Assembly (NCBI RefSeq): GCF_003058195.1 | Contig: NZ_QBUH01000001.1 | Coordinates: forward strand, 434,001 to 498,000 | Direction of reading: 5' to 3' | Length of the DNA: 64,000 nt | Source of the DNA: Elizabethkingia sp. YR214 | GTDB taxonomy: Bacteria; Bacteroidota; Bacteroidia; Flavobacteriales; Weeksellaceae | In this document: positions 9,097 through 17,304 of the stretch, piece after piece | Layout of the letters: each line of letters opens with the position of its first letter | Position numbering within the stretch: position 1 is the stretch's first letter | Position numbers and translations under genes: made by a program | Notes under the pieces: generated by a model | What the model saw: the letters and a program-made list of their open reading frames with translations, nothing else | What the model was told of the DNA's origin: nothing | Database searches by the model: none

Positions 9097-10817
9097 TATA
9101 ATATCCTATAAATCGGATATTGCTTGTGGGTCTTTTTCTCATAATAAGGAGAGTTTTCATAAACCCAGTTCAGCTGTGCTTTGCCATCTTTTGCAAAATC
9201 TTTATCTATTTTCTTCTTGGCTTCAAACGCAGTTCTTAGTGCTGTCTCATTTTTCATGAGGTCTGCTGCTGTATCTTCAAATATATATGCAGAATAGTAT
9301 TCCTTTTGCCCCAGCATGGCATCAAAGAAATTCCAGTTAAAGAAAGAATCTAAAGCTTCAGGTTCTAATGTTTCTAATATATATTTCACGCCGGATTGCT
9401 GTGTTGGTACCACATAATCTCCCGCCAGAAACTTAATTTGTTTATTGGATTTCCCTACAACTGTTTCATAGTGAATATAATGTCCTTCGTAAGGATTCTT
9501 TACAGTCTTGAAATCATTGATTTTATAAGATTCTACTGTAGCAATACTGTCACGCTTCAATATGTTCATCTTAATATGATTTCTTTTTAGTTCCTCTATT
9601 ACACGATATTCCGATTGTGGAATTACATAATACCTCGGGATACTTACAAATCCGGTTGGAGCATAGGTATTGAAGAGTTTTATCTTTTTTGTAAAAGGCT
9701 TATTACGGTCATAATACAATCTTTTCTGTCCGGAGATTCCACTTGGCTTATACCCCGCCTCAAAACCTTTAAAATCCATTGTTGAATACTTCGTAGAATC
9801 TACTTTCCAACGAATAGGATATTGTTTCCCGGCTGTATATTGTTTAAGATTTTCATTACGAAGCTCTTTTATTTTCTTATAATTCTTATCGATATTCTCA
9901 AGATTTACCAGCATGTATTTGTAGGTAGCATCTACTCTTTTATCATAGGGCTTCAGCATATGGGTTTCCACAACCGTCCCAATAGAGTTGAATAAGCTTG
10001 TATAGCCGGTAGCATAGCGTGGAGAATCTTCGAAAGCAGCAAAGCCTATTTCCGGAACATCTCCGTGAATATTAACATAAGGAGTACTTTCGTATCCCAA
10101 TGACTGCATTTGCTTTAGATTGTCAGCCTGAAATTCGTTGAAAAAGTAATCACCAAGTGATTTTCCAAGTCTTTCCTTATGTGTAGAAATATAGGTGAAA
10201 GTATATTGATAATCGGCTCCGTTGCTCACGTGATTATCAATAAATACATCGGGGTTTAACCATTGGTATATCTGCTGGAAACTTCTGGCATTTTTTGTAT
10301 CGGCTTTTATAAAATCCCTGTTCAGGTCATAGTTTCTGGCATTTCCGCGGAACCCATATTCTTCCGGTCCGTTCTGATTTGCTCTGGAATAAGATCCTCT
10401 GTTCAGCATTCCACTAACATTGTATGCTGCAATCGCCGCTATAACAATATTATTAGGAGCTTTTATCTTCTGCGTTGCCAGATCTCGCATCAGCATCATG
10501 GTAGCATCTATACCATCGGGTTCTCCGGGATGAATCCCATTATTAATCATCAGAACAGTTTTGTCCTTACCCAGCTTTTCTATTTTTTCTTTAAATGGAT
10601 TAAAAACAACCACATAAATTGGCTTTCCGTTATCGTCTTCTCCTTTCTGCAGGTACTGAATATTTTTGAAGTTTTTAGACAAGTCCTTGTAGAAAGTATT
10701 CATCTCATCATAAGTAACGGACTGATTGCCGTTTCCTTTTTCGTAAGGTGTCTGATATGTATTCTGTCCAAATATCAGCCCTGAAAAGCAAGACAATAAA
10801 AGAAATTTAAGCTTCAT
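9096..10817 (-). CDS. M14-family zinc carboxypeptidase, secreted
   Basis: I use the ATG giving MKLKFLLLSCFSGLIFGQ, a clear signal peptide; an upstream ATG adds six residues. The 573-residue product contains the M14 zinc site NNGIHPGEPDG (His and Glu ligands) near residues 90-100, the third ligand region (DVFIDNHVSNGADY) near residue 195, and VVETHMLKPYD about where the family has its catalytic Glu. The N-terminal third is the peptidase domain. The rest, rich in strands, is of unknown function. The enzyme is expected in the periplasm or outside the cell. Confidence 0.85.
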   Translation of the reverse strand: MKLKFLLLSCFSGLIFGQNTYQTPYEKGNGNQSVTYDEMNTFYKDLSKNFKNIQYLQKGEDDNGKPIYVVVFNPFKEKIEKLGKDKTVLMINNGIHPGEPDGIDATMMLMRDLATQKIKAPNNIVIAAIAAYNVSGMLNRGSYSRANQNGPEEYGFRGNARNYDLNRDFIKADTKNARSFQQIYQWLNPDVFIDNHVSNGADYQYTFTYISTHKERLGKSLGDYFFNEFQADNLKQMQSLGYESTPYVNIHGDVPEIGFAAFEDSPRYATGYTSLFNSIGTVVETHMLKPYDKRVDATYKYMLVNLENIDKNYKKIKELRNENLKQYTAGKQYPIRWKVDSTKYSTMDFKGFEAGYKPSGISGQKRLYYDRNKPFTKKIKLFNTYAPTGFVSIPRYYVIPQSEYRVIEELKRNHIKMNILKRDSIATVESYKINDFKTVKNPYEGHYIHYETVVGKSNKQIKFLAGDYVVPTQQSGVKYILETLEPEALDSFFNWNFFDAMLGQKEYYSAYIFEDTAADLMKNETALRTAFEAKKKIDKDFAKDGKAQLNWVYENSPYYEKKTHKQYPIYRIL

Positions 10818-10876
10818 GAGTTTATAATTTTTCAAAACTTAAATTTACAACATTGTCACCATAATTTATTTACAGA

Positions 10877-11608
10877 TCAGGGATTTCTTCCCTTTTCATC
10901 CGGATACAGATCCGGAAGTAGCTCACTTTGCCAGAAATTCTTGGTATTGATATCCAAAATAGAGACAGCTCCGGTAAAAGCAGCTCCGGTATCTACATTC
11001 CAAATATTAGCCTTATTCAGGGGATGAGATACTCCTAAATGGAGCGTAGGTGTATGGCCTATAAATATTTCACTGAATAAAAGCAGTCGTTTTGGATATT
11101 GTACAGAATTTTTCTCAATTCTTGTATCCAAAGCTACTGCAGTCTCCCACAATGTTCTGTCCCATCTGTAATTACTGGAATGCATTTCTTTCTCGGGTCC
11201 ATGCATAGAAGAATAGCCAGCATGTATAAAAAGCCGATTCTGCTCATCAGTATAATAATTATGCATTTGGCCGAAAAATTCCAGATGTTTATCAATCTCC
11301 TTATCTGAATAATCTGCGTAACTCTCCATAGTACTTACGCCGCCGTTTAGTAGCCACATTTCAGGTTTATGACCAAAGGCTAACCATTCTTCGCAATAAA
11401 GATCATGATTCCCTTTAATGAATATACACTCCTGTTTTTGTGAAAGTTCTATAAGAGCATTGATTACTTGTGAGGATTCGCTCCATCCATCTACATAATC
11501 TCCAAGAAAAATCAGTTTATCTTTATCTGTAACGTTTGCACGCTCTAATACCTGTTCCAGAGCCTTAAGCCCACCATGAATATCTCCTACAACTAATGTT
11601 CTGCTCAT
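10877..11608 (-). CDS. Calcineurin-like metallophosphatase (ApaH/PrpE-like)
   Basis: The 243-residue protein has the dinuclear-metal phosphoesterase signature: GDIHGG at residues 8-13, GDYVDG near 36-41, GNHD near 66-69, and later His residues in IHAGYSS and GHTPT. PPP-family relatives hydrolyse phosphoproteins, diadenosine tetraphosphate (ApaH/PrpE) or NAD/Ap4A caps on RNA. The gene begins directly after the kptA stop codon with no spacing, so the two are cotranscribed. In this context a substrate linked to ADP-ribose, RNA phosphates or dinucleotides is an attractive inference. Confidence 0.85.
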   Translation of the reverse strand: MSRTLVVGDIHGGLKALEQVLERANVTDKDKLIFLGDYVDGWSESSQVINALIELSQKQECIFIKGNHDLYCEEWLAFGHKPEMWLLNGGVSTMESYADYSDKEIDKHLEFFGQMHNYYTDEQNRLFIHAGYSSMHGPEKEMHSSNYRWDRTLWETAVALDTRIEKNSVQYPKRLLLFSEIFIGHTPTLHLGVSHPLNKANIWNVDTGAAFTGAVSILDINTKNFWQSELLPDLYPDEKGRNP

Positions 11609-12151
11609 TTATTTCGAAATGTATTTTGTATTTACATAATCTGTTAACCACACCCCATTTTCAGATTGATAAAACAGAATTCCGTCATTATGCATCTTTC
11701 CTGTTCTAATGGTTAGGATAACAGGTTCACCATGGCGAGATCCAACTTTTACAGCGGTTTCTTTGTCACTACTCAAATGTACATGCTGCCGGCTTCTCTT
11801 TTCTATTCCGTTTTCCAGAATTGAAGAAATATTCGCTCTGGCAGTACCATGATATAAAAATTCGGGTGGTTGTTGTGGTTTCAGAGCAAGGTCGATAGCA
11901 ATTGAATGCCCCTGACTCGCTCTTATTTTGGTATGGTCTTCATTAAAAGCAAAACGTTTTTTATTATTCTTTTCAACAACTTCATTTAGCTCTTCTATCG
12001 TAAAACGAATTCTGCTTTTCGCGGACTTTATAATTAATTCATTTACATCTGCCCAGCCATTTTCATCCAATTTTAAATTAATAGATTGTGGCTGATGCCG
12101 GAGAATAAGGCTTAAAAATTTGCTTATCCTCTTTAATTCAACTTCATTCAT
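11609..12151 (-). CDS. kptA: RNA 2'-phosphotransferase KptA/Tpt1
   Basis: The 180-residue enzyme moves an internal RNA 2'-phosphate to NAD+, releasing nicotinamide and ADP-ribose 1''-2''-cyclic phosphate. The conserved features are complete: the N-terminal winged-helix module SKFLSLILRHQP...LDENGWADVNELI with Arg-His at residues 18-19, then the ART-like core with FLYHGTARANISSILENGI and RQHVHLSSD. In eukaryotes it finishes tRNA splicing; bacteria rarely have the matching ligase, so its natural substrate here is unknown. It is followed without gap by the phosphatase gene and lies 117 bases after the macro-domain gene, with its own possible promoter. Confidence 0.93.
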   Translation of the reverse strand: MNEVELKRISKFLSLILRHQPQSINLKLDENGWADVNELIIKSAKSRIRFTIEELNEVVEKNNKKRFAFNEDHTKIRASQGHSIAIDLALKPQQPPEFLYHGTARANISSILENGIEKRSRQHVHLSSDKETAVKVGSRHGEPVILTIRTGKMHNDGILFYQSENGVWLTDYVNTKYISK

Positions 12152-12185
12152 ATTTTGTGTTAATTAATTTCCGAACTATCCTAAA

Positions 12186-12193
12186 CAAAGTTA
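12186..12193 (-). promoter_or_regulatory. -7 box upstream of kptA
   Basis: The minus strand reads TAACTTTG (TAnnTTTG), 34 bases before the kptA start. It suggests that kptA and the phosphatase can be transcribed separately from the genes upstream. Confidence 0.4.
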
Positions 12194-12268
12194 AGGAATG
12201 ATCCTTGTTCTAAATCAGGAATACCTGATTTTATGATATATATTAGGTAATGAGTTATATAACCATAT

Positions 12269-12781
12269 CTATTTTAGCAATTGCCTGTATATCATCTCAT
12301 TTTCTGCATCAAAACATACAAAAATGATTTTTTCTATTGTATCTGATTCCAGATTTTCAGCGACTTTAACCGCTATTGCTGCTGCCAGTTCTTTTGGAAA
12401 CTTGTATATTCCTGTACTAATGTTAGGAAAAGCGATTGTCTTAGCTTCTAGTATTTCAGCTTGTTTTAATGCATTTTTATAGCAGTTACCCAGCAATCTT
12501 TCACATCTTTCCTTATTATCATTCCATACAGGCCCTACAGTATGAATTACATACTGTGCAGGAAGATTACCCGCCGTTGTAACAACGACTTCACCTGTAT
12601 TACATTTTCCTTGCTTATTTCTGATTTGAATACATTCATCAAGGATTTGTTTTCCTCCGGCACGGTGGATAGCTCCATCAACCCCACCACCTCCTAATAA
12701 TGAAGAATTGGCAGCATTAACGATTACATCTGCCTGAATTTTTGTGATATCTCCTTTTATAATTTCAATTGTTGTTCTCAT
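12269..12781 (-). CDS. Macro-domain O-acetyl-ADP-ribose deacetylase (YmdB/MacroD-like)
   Basis: The 170 residues are a single macro domain. Diagnostic segments are [36 protein letters not shown] at residues 8-43, VIHTVGPVW near 84, and [14 protein letters not shown] near 118. MacroD/YmdB enzymes bind ADP-ribose, deacetylate O-acetyl-ADP-ribose and remove mono-ADP-ribose from acidic residues. The start codon overlaps the stop of the PARG-like gene (TAATG), so the two are translationally coupled. Confidence 0.93.
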   Translation of the reverse strand: MRTTIEIIKGDITKIQADVIVNAANSSLLGGGGVDGAIHRAGGKQILDECIQIRNKQGKCNTGEVVVTTAGNLPAQYVIHTVGPVWNDNKERCERLLGNCYKNALKQAEILEAKTIAFPNISTGIYKFPKELAAAIAVKVAENLESDTIEKIIFVCFDAENEMIYRQLLK

Positions 12782-13599
12782 TATATAACTCCAAATGGTT
12801 TTAGCATTTCTTCATTCTTGGTAAGAATAGCGAAAACAACCCGCCTAAACTGTCCCTTATACTTCCCGTGTAAATGATTTTTAAATAGTTCTGCAATGTC
12901 TTCTGGCGAATTTTTAAATACACCGCAGCCCCATGCTCCTAAAACCAATACTTCATTTTTCTGTTCTAATGCCAAAGCCAGCATTTTATCTATTCTTTCA
13001 TCCATCACCTTTATAATTTCTGTCACTCTTGCATGTTCTGTATGTTTTACAACTCCTGCATTTACTGCTGCAGATGTAATAAAATTACAAAAAACAGGTT
13101 TGAGTAGTAACTCTCCTGTGTCATCTCTGAAAACGGGAACTTTTGGACTATAAATCATATTATCCGTATAGAAACATGATTTCATACTACGATGTATTTT
13201 ATAAAAAGTTTCTGCTTCCAACTGACTTGTATATAATCCCGAAGCTCTTGCCAGACTCTCTTCTTGAGCTACTGCTCCATTAATAAATCCACCTCCCGGA
13301 TTCTTTGCAGAAGCAAAATTAAGGCACATTATAATGTCCTGACTTTCTGTATGACTTAATTGTAAAATAGCTTGTAGTGAACTGCAATTCTGTACTTCAA
13401 TTTGCGTGTCATAATTAGTTTCCGAAGTTTTATTTTTTATCAGAAAAGAAAGCTCTTCTGTTGTGAAGAAACAAGTATTATCCTTACTGAAGTCTAATCT
13501 ATTTTCTAGATCTATCTTTTCCCCATTCTTGTTTATATAATATTTACTGGTTAAAATATCTAGTGTTTCCTGTGCTATTTCTTTATTTGTGTTTTTCAT
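12781..13599 (-). CDS. Microbial-type PARG (TIGR02452/DUF2263), ADP-ribose glycohydrolase-like
   Basis: The 272-residue protein carries the poly(ADP-ribose) glycohydrolase signature: [15 protein letters not shown] at residues 100-114, with Glu113-Glu114 as the catalytic pair, followed by [11 protein letters not shown]-terminal [20 protein letters not shown] matches the end of the macro-like fold in this family. It is expected to hydrolyse ADP-ribose from proteins or nucleic acids. It lies between two macro-domain genes, 11 bases from the one upstream and overlapping the one downstream. Confidence 0.9.
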   Translation of the reverse strand: MKNTNKEIAQETLDILTSKYYINKNGEKIDLENRLDFSKDNTCFFTTEELSFLIKNKTSETNYDTQIEVQNCSSLQAILQLSHTESQDIIMCLNFASAKNPGGGFINGAVAQEESLARASGLYTSQLEAETFYKIHRSMKSCFYTDNMIYSPKVPVFRDDTGELLLKPVFCNFITSAAVNAGVVKHTEHARVTEIIKVMDERIDKMLALALEQKNEVLVLGAWGCGVFKNSPEDIAELFKNHLHGKYKGQFRRVVFAILTKNEEMLKPFGVI

Positions 13600-13610
13600 G
13601 TTTCTAAATG

Positions 13611-14074
13611 TTATTCAAAATCATATACACATACATCAACTTTTCTATGTATTAATGTTCTGATAATTATCTGCTCTATTTTTTCCCAGTTTCCACCAGC
13701 CAGGCCACAACCTATCCGCGGCATACATACAACTGCATTTAGATTCAGCGCTTCTTCAGCGAGTTTTTTCAGGCATATTTCTACAGCTTCATATCTTATA
13801 GGTGGAATTACATTGGGGTTTTGATTAATCTTATGTTGCCCAATCATATTGGCAATCCATATATCGGAGGTTGCCTGTACAAGACGGATCTCTCCAAGAT
13901 TAAAGTTTTCTCTTGATTTATACCATTCTCTGTAAGATATAGCTCAGGTTCTTTCCATCTTTTGGAAATAGCAACAACAAAGCCTTTTCCCCAGCCTCCA
14001 ATATCATTACAGATATGCGTTCCAACCATCTCAGGCTTGGTAGCATCTCCTTTTAAATAATTAATCGTTTTTAT
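13611..14074 (-). pseudogene. Macro-domain (Appr-1''-p processing) gene with lost start and a frameshift
   Basis: Two open pieces join into one macro protein. Piece one reads INYLKGDATKPEMVGTHICNDIGGWGKGFVVAISKRWKEPE. Piece two, in another frame, reads SYREWYKSRENFNLGEIRLVQATSDIWIANMIGQHK and runs on to MPRIGCGLAGGNW, ending VYDFE. The break is at about 13937-13942 in a GAGCTATATCT context (a TA too many, or one base missing). Upstream of INYLKGD, where an ATG is expected, the codon is ATA at 14074-14072, and it overlaps the preceding gene's TAA as ATAA instead of ATGA. Without both lesions it would be a normal 150-residue Poa1p-like ADP-ribose-1''-phosphate phosphatase. A sequencing indel could explain the frameshift but not also the start. 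Confidence 0.8.
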
Positions 14075-14490
14075 CCGTTTAGATTTCTCTTTATTAAGTT
14101 CTCTATTTCTTGATCTTTAGATTCTAGAAACTGATCACCGACAAATATTTTCAAAACCTTAATAGGACCAATTATTGATAGATTAAATTTTTCTAGTTCC
14201 TCAGCCGGAACCCATATCTCGTTATGATTCCGTGCACCTACATTTTGTACTGGATACTGATTCATAATATCTTTTGGAATATCAAAATAAGTAACAAACC
14301 CCAAGTAGTTACCAAACTCATCTCTTGTATTCCATTTTTCTGCAATTTCTGCAGCATAATCCTCATCTAATACAGGATAAAAAATAGGTTGCCATTCTAA
14401 TCTTGGCGGAAATTTTCTATACCCACTTTGAATAATCAGACTCATTTCTTTTTCTCCTACTGGCCTGTAAAGTTTTTGTGTTTTCATCAT
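14071..14490 (-). CDS. Small protein of the 'ADP-ribosylation/crystallin J1' type, possible ADP-ribosyltransferase-like fold
   Basis: The 139-residue product begins MMKTQKLYRPVGEKEMSLI (the second Met could be the start) and continues KFPPRLEWQPIFYPVLDEDYAAEIAEKWN, GYRKF, NYLGFVTYFDIP and NHNEIWVPAEELEKFNLSIIGPIKVL. I recall this pattern in short bacterial proteins labelled 'ADP-ribosylation/crystallin J1'; no activity is established to my knowledge. The opening LYRPVG and the later HNEIWVPAEEL could be equivalents of the R and E motifs of ADP-ribosyltransferase folds, which is inference. It lies 2 bases after the NAD-kinase-like gene and its stop overlaps the degraded start of the macro pseudogene. 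Confidence 0.75.
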   Translation of the reverse strand: MMKTQKLYRPVGEKEMSLIIQSGYRKFPPRLEWQPIFYPVLDEDYAAEIAEKWNTRDEFGNYLGFVTYFDIPKDIMNQYPVQNVGARNHNEIWVPAEELEKFNLSIIGPIKVLKIFVGDQFLESKDQEIENLIKRNLNG

Positions 14491-14492
14491 TT

Positions 14493-15401
14493 TTAATTTA
14501 ATACTAAAATAGCTTCCTCGTCTGATAATCTGATCTCGGCCGTTGCTCCGCTGTTAAACTGTAAGAAATCCTGTTCTATTCCATCACTAAATATAAAGCC
14601 ATTATTTGGCATTAGAGATTCTACAGTTAGCTTATTTCCTTTTTTAATAGTTCCGCCACAAACATCTATTTGGGTTCTCATACTTTTGAAAGGCTCTCTT
14701 ACCGCAAAATACAACTCATCCTCATTCAACTTAGGGTACCTTAGCTTTGTAGATCCCAGAAGCCCATAAGCCATATTAAAAATAGAACTTAGCCAACCTG
14801 TACTACCCGTTTTAGTAGAAACAATGATTCCACTGGAAGAGTGTGTTTCCTCTTTTCCGTTCAGCGTAATTTTATATCTGGCAGAACTGTGAGAAGAAAT
14901 TCCTATAAACAAATCATTTACCGCCAATAATCGTTGACCATCATTAAGAATAGCCTCTGCAAATCTCATTCTTTTGGCTTTAAAATCTCCATTCAAAACA
15001 GCCTCTACGCCTTGTAGAAAATCATGTACACCAAAAGGAAGCAATACACCATCATATCTTTCCTTATCAGGATTTACCGCTACAATAGGTATATTTTTAG
15101 AATATTTAGCCACATTTGCCACTAAACCGTCCTGGCCAACTACCACGATTATATTTTTTTCTGAAAAAATATAAGAAGAAATGAACTCTCTCTCAACAAC
15201 CTTATTTTTAATAATTTTGGAAAGACTTGTCTGTACTTTCAGAAAAGACTGATAAAACATTTCATGCTCCTCTACATATTCCTGGAAATTTCCGCCGGAA
15301 CTTTCAATATAAAACTGAGCTTGTGCTTTGGTATTAAACCTCTCGATTAGTAACTCCAATCTTGTTTTATTCTTGATGATGATGGCATATTCAGCTTTCA
15401 T
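14493..15401 (-). CDS. Divergent NAD kinase-like protein
   Basis: The 302-residue protein shows the NAD kinase fold. VVVGQDGLVANVAKYSKNIPIVAVNPD replaces the classical GGDG..L motif with GQDG near residues 88-91. AVNDLFIGISSHSSARYKITLNG corresponds to the NE/ND motif, and SSSGIIVSTKTGSTGWLSS to the conserved Thr/Ser-Gly segment. Because GGDG is altered and the N-terminal 85 residues are unusual, it may be a paralogue with changed substrate, for example binding or phosphorylating an ADP-ribose-type molecule, and not the housekeeping enzyme. It sits 5 bases after the SPFH gene in the same operon. Confidence 0.8.
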   Translation of the reverse strand: MKAEYAIIIKNKTRLELLIERFNTKAQAQFYIESSGGNFQEYVEEHEMFYQSFLKVQTSLSKIIKNKVVEREFISSYIFSEKNIIVVVGQDGLVANVAKYSKNIPIVAVNPDKERYDGVLLPFGVHDFLQGVEAVLNGDFKAKRMRFAEAILNDGQRLLAVNDLFIGISSHSSARYKITLNGKEETHSSSGIIVSTKTGSTGWLSSIFNMAYGLLGSTKLRYPKLNEDELYFAVREPFKSMRTQIDVCGGTIKKGNKLTVESLMPNNGFIFSDGIEQDFLQFNSGATAEIRLSDEEAILVLN

Positions 15402-15406
15402 TTTTT

Positions 15407-16414
15407 TTAATTTTCAGTGAGTAAATTCTCTAGCAAATCTGGGCTAATATTAAGATTGCCTATTTTACCGGCATTCTCCGCTAGCTCTCTGAAGGCCAAT
15501 GCAATGTTGGTTCTGGCATCATGACCTCCATTTAAAGCTGTAAGAATTTTCCAGTCAATATCTTTATAGGCATTCAGAGATGTTTCCAGTATATAACCTT
15601 GTGTTTCTGCTTCTTTTCTGTCATTTTCCGTTTTCTGATCTATGAGCTGTTTTCTCTGATTTTCAACTGCTATATCTGCAGTGATCTTCATTTCTCTAAG
15701 AATTTTATTATTCTCTTCTCTCTGAACATCAGCTTCCATCCTTTTCTCATCTATTTGCTTCTGTTTTTCTTCTATAGCGATTTCCGTATTCAATTCAGAT
15801 TCTTTAATTTTCCGTTCTTGCTCTACTGCAAAGTTCCTTCTTTCATAAATCGCTTCATCTGCCTGTTGCTGAAGTTTTTCTCTTGTTTCCGTTTCCAAGG
15901 CTCTTGCCATTTCAGGAGTTGTCTGTACCGCCAGAATATTTACACCAATAATTTCAATACCCATAGCCTGAATAGTTTCAGACACTTTTAATCCGTCCAG
16001 TATATTTCCTTCGATATTCTGTGCAGAACGAATCGCTTCCTTCAGGCTCAGATGATGAATAAAGGATGATGTAGAAGTCTGTGCCAGATTAATGATTCGT
16101 TGATTCAGTTTTTCTATATCGTTTTTCTTGTAAACTCCGGATTCGTCTACAGTAAAATCAAGTGTATTAGAAAGCGCTTTTGGATCTGTAATTTTGTAGC
16201 TTATCTGTCCCTGAATTTTTACACTCTGGTAATCCATTGTATTCTCACTAAAAATAAACGGAAGATCATTACTTCCCATAGGAATTGCAGCTATAGAGCT
16301 GTTTGGAGCAAAATAGAAGAATGATAAACCTCTTCCTTCTTTTACGATTTTTCCATTTCTAAAATGAAGTACGTAAGTCATTGAATCGAATTTAATGTGT
16401 CTGAAACCAAACAT
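15407..16414 (-). CDS. SPFH/band-7 domain protein, cytosolic
   Basis: This 335-residue protein is the first gene of the NAD/ADP-ribose operon. Residues about 5-190 form an SPFH domain (FRNGKIVKEGRGLSFFYFAPNSSIAAIPMG, VKIQGQISYKITDPKALSNTLDF, IIGVNILAVQTTPEMARALE). Residues about 185-275 are a long charged coiled coil rich in Glu/Lys/Gln, and the C-terminus is a small helical tail. No membrane anchor is evident, unlike flotillins or HflK/C. SPFH proteins form ring or cage assemblies; here it may scaffold the NAD-handling enzymes, which is inference from gene order. Confidence 0.88.
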   Translation of the reverse strand: MFGFRHIKFDSMTYVLHFRNGKIVKEGRGLSFFYFAPNSSIAAIPMGSNDLPFIFSENTMDYQSVKIQGQISYKITDPKALSNTLDFTVDESGVYKKNDIEKLNQRIINLAQTSTSSFIHHLSLKEAIRSAQNIEGNILDGLKVSETIQAMGIEIIGVNILAVQTTPEMARALETETREKLQQQADEAIYERRNFAVEQERKIKESELNTEIAIEEKQKQIDEKRMEADVQREENNKILREMKITADIAVENQRKQLIDQKTENDRKEAETQGYILETSLNAYKDIDWKILTALNGGHDARTNIALAFRELAENAGKIGNLNISPDLLENLLTEN

Positions 16415-16438
16415 ATCTTTGAGTTTTATAATTAATAT

Positions 16439-16457
16439 TTGTGTTGTTTTTACGCTA
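16439..16457. promoter_or_regulatory. Candidate NrtR operator A
   Basis: TTGTGT-N7-ACGCTA, a near-palindrome matching the other three sites in this island. It lies in the leader of the SPFH operon, 25 bases before the start codon. Confidence 0.55.
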
Positions 16458-16505
16458 ATTAAAGAAGGTACAATTATACATTACTGATATAAAAACAATC
16501 CTTAA

Positions 16506-16524
16506 TTGCGTTATTCTTACACAA
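16506..16524. promoter_or_regulatory. Candidate NrtR operator B
   Basis: TTGCGT-N7-ACACAA. It overlaps the -7 box of the SPFH operon promoter by three bases and covers the expected transcription start, a position suited to repression. Confidence 0.65.
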
Positions 16525-16553
16525 ATATATAAAGACACTTGATTATCTACAAA
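16522..16553 (-). promoter_or_regulatory. Promoter of the SPFH-NADK-macro-PARG operon
   Basis: On the minus strand a TTTG (16553-16550) is followed after 20 bases by TATATTTG (16529-16522). This is an ideal Bacteroidetes -33/-7 pair. Transcription should begin near 16515, about 100 bases upstream of the SPFH start codon. Confidence 0.65.
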
Positions 16554-16559
16554 ATATAT

Positions 16560-16578
16560 TTGCGTTTATTTTACACTA
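16560..16578. promoter_or_regulatory. Candidate NrtR operator C
   Basis: TTGCGT-N7-ACACTA, one base off the best sites. It lies just upstream of the -33 element, 54 bases from operator B (about five helical turns). Confidence 0.55.
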
Positions 16579-16612
16579 ATTTATTTAACTCATTGATTTT
16601 CAGAAATAAAAA

Positions 16613-17296
16613 TTACAATAGCTTTATTTCAAAATAGAATCCTTCTTCTTCAAGCTCTTTATATTTATCCTGATTGAAGGTAAATAACTTACCCGGTCTC
16701 CCACTTCCCTCTTTTTTAAAGTTATTGGTTTCATTAAGCAACCCATAACTCATTATTTTTTTCCGAAAGTTTCTCCGATCAATCTCCTGCCCAATAATTG
16801 TTTTATAGAGGTTTTCCAGGTCCGAGAAAGGAAATTCTTCAGCCAGAAGATTAAAGCCGATAGGCTGATATTGTATCTTGGTACGCAGCCTTTTTAAAGC
16901 AGTATCTATTATACTCTTGTGATCAAAAGCCAGTGTTGGTAATTTATTAATACTAAACCACTGTGCATCCTCTGCGTCAGAATCTGCAAAAAGTTCATGA
17001 TACGAAGGATTCACAAGGCCAAGATAGGCAATAGAAACAACCCTGTTTCTCGGATCTCTACCTACATTTCCAAAGCTGTACAATTGTTCCAGAAAATCAG
17101 GTTTTATCCCTGCTTCTTCATACAATTCCCTTTTTACAGCAGTATCCAAATCTTCATCATCAAGAACCAATCCTCCAGGTAAAGCCCATCCCCCTTTAAA
17201 GGGATCAATTTTTCTTTTAATGAGAAGAATCTGTAGATCTTCTTTATCAAAATATCCAAAAACAACTGCGTCTACCGCTACTTTAATATTCTGCAT
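16613..17296 (-). CDS. nrtR: NrtR-type Nudix/winged-helix transcriptional regulator
   Basis: I start at MQNIKVAVDAVVFGYF; the upstream in-frame ATG would run through the presumed operator. The 227-residue protein has an N-terminal Nudix domain and, from about residue 150, a winged-helix domain (NFRKKIMSYGLLNETNNF, GSGRPGKLFTFN), the arrangement of NrtR. NrtR repressors of NAD metabolism bind DNA and release it with ADP-ribose-type ligands. The Nudix box GLVLDDEDLDTAVKRELYEEAGI fits the full consensus, so hydrolase activity may be retained, whereas many NrtR proteins have a degenerate box. It is followed on the same strand by the SPFH operon. Confidence 0.88.
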   Translation of the reverse strand: MQNIKVAVDAVVFGYFDKEDLQILLIKRKIDPFKGGWALPGGLVLDDEDLDTAVKRELYEEAGIKPDFLEQLYSFGNVGRDPRNRVVSIAYLGLVNPSYHELFADSDAEDAQWFSINKLPTLAFDHKSIIDTALKRLRTKIQYQPIGFNLLAEEFPFSDLENLYKTIIGQEIDRRNFRKKIMSYGLLNETNNFKKEGSGRPGKLFTFNQDKYKELEEEGFYFEIKLL

Positions 17297-17304
17297 AATA
17301 CAAT

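Noticed and set aside
12212-12231. Inverted repeat AAATCAGG/CCTGATTT between the macro gene and kptA as a terminator
   Set aside because: No T run follows the hairpin on the minus strand, so it is at most a weak structural element.
13844-14029. A separate short gene beginning MVGTHICND
   Set aside because: It is the N-terminal half of the frameshifted macro gene; the second half continues in another frame.
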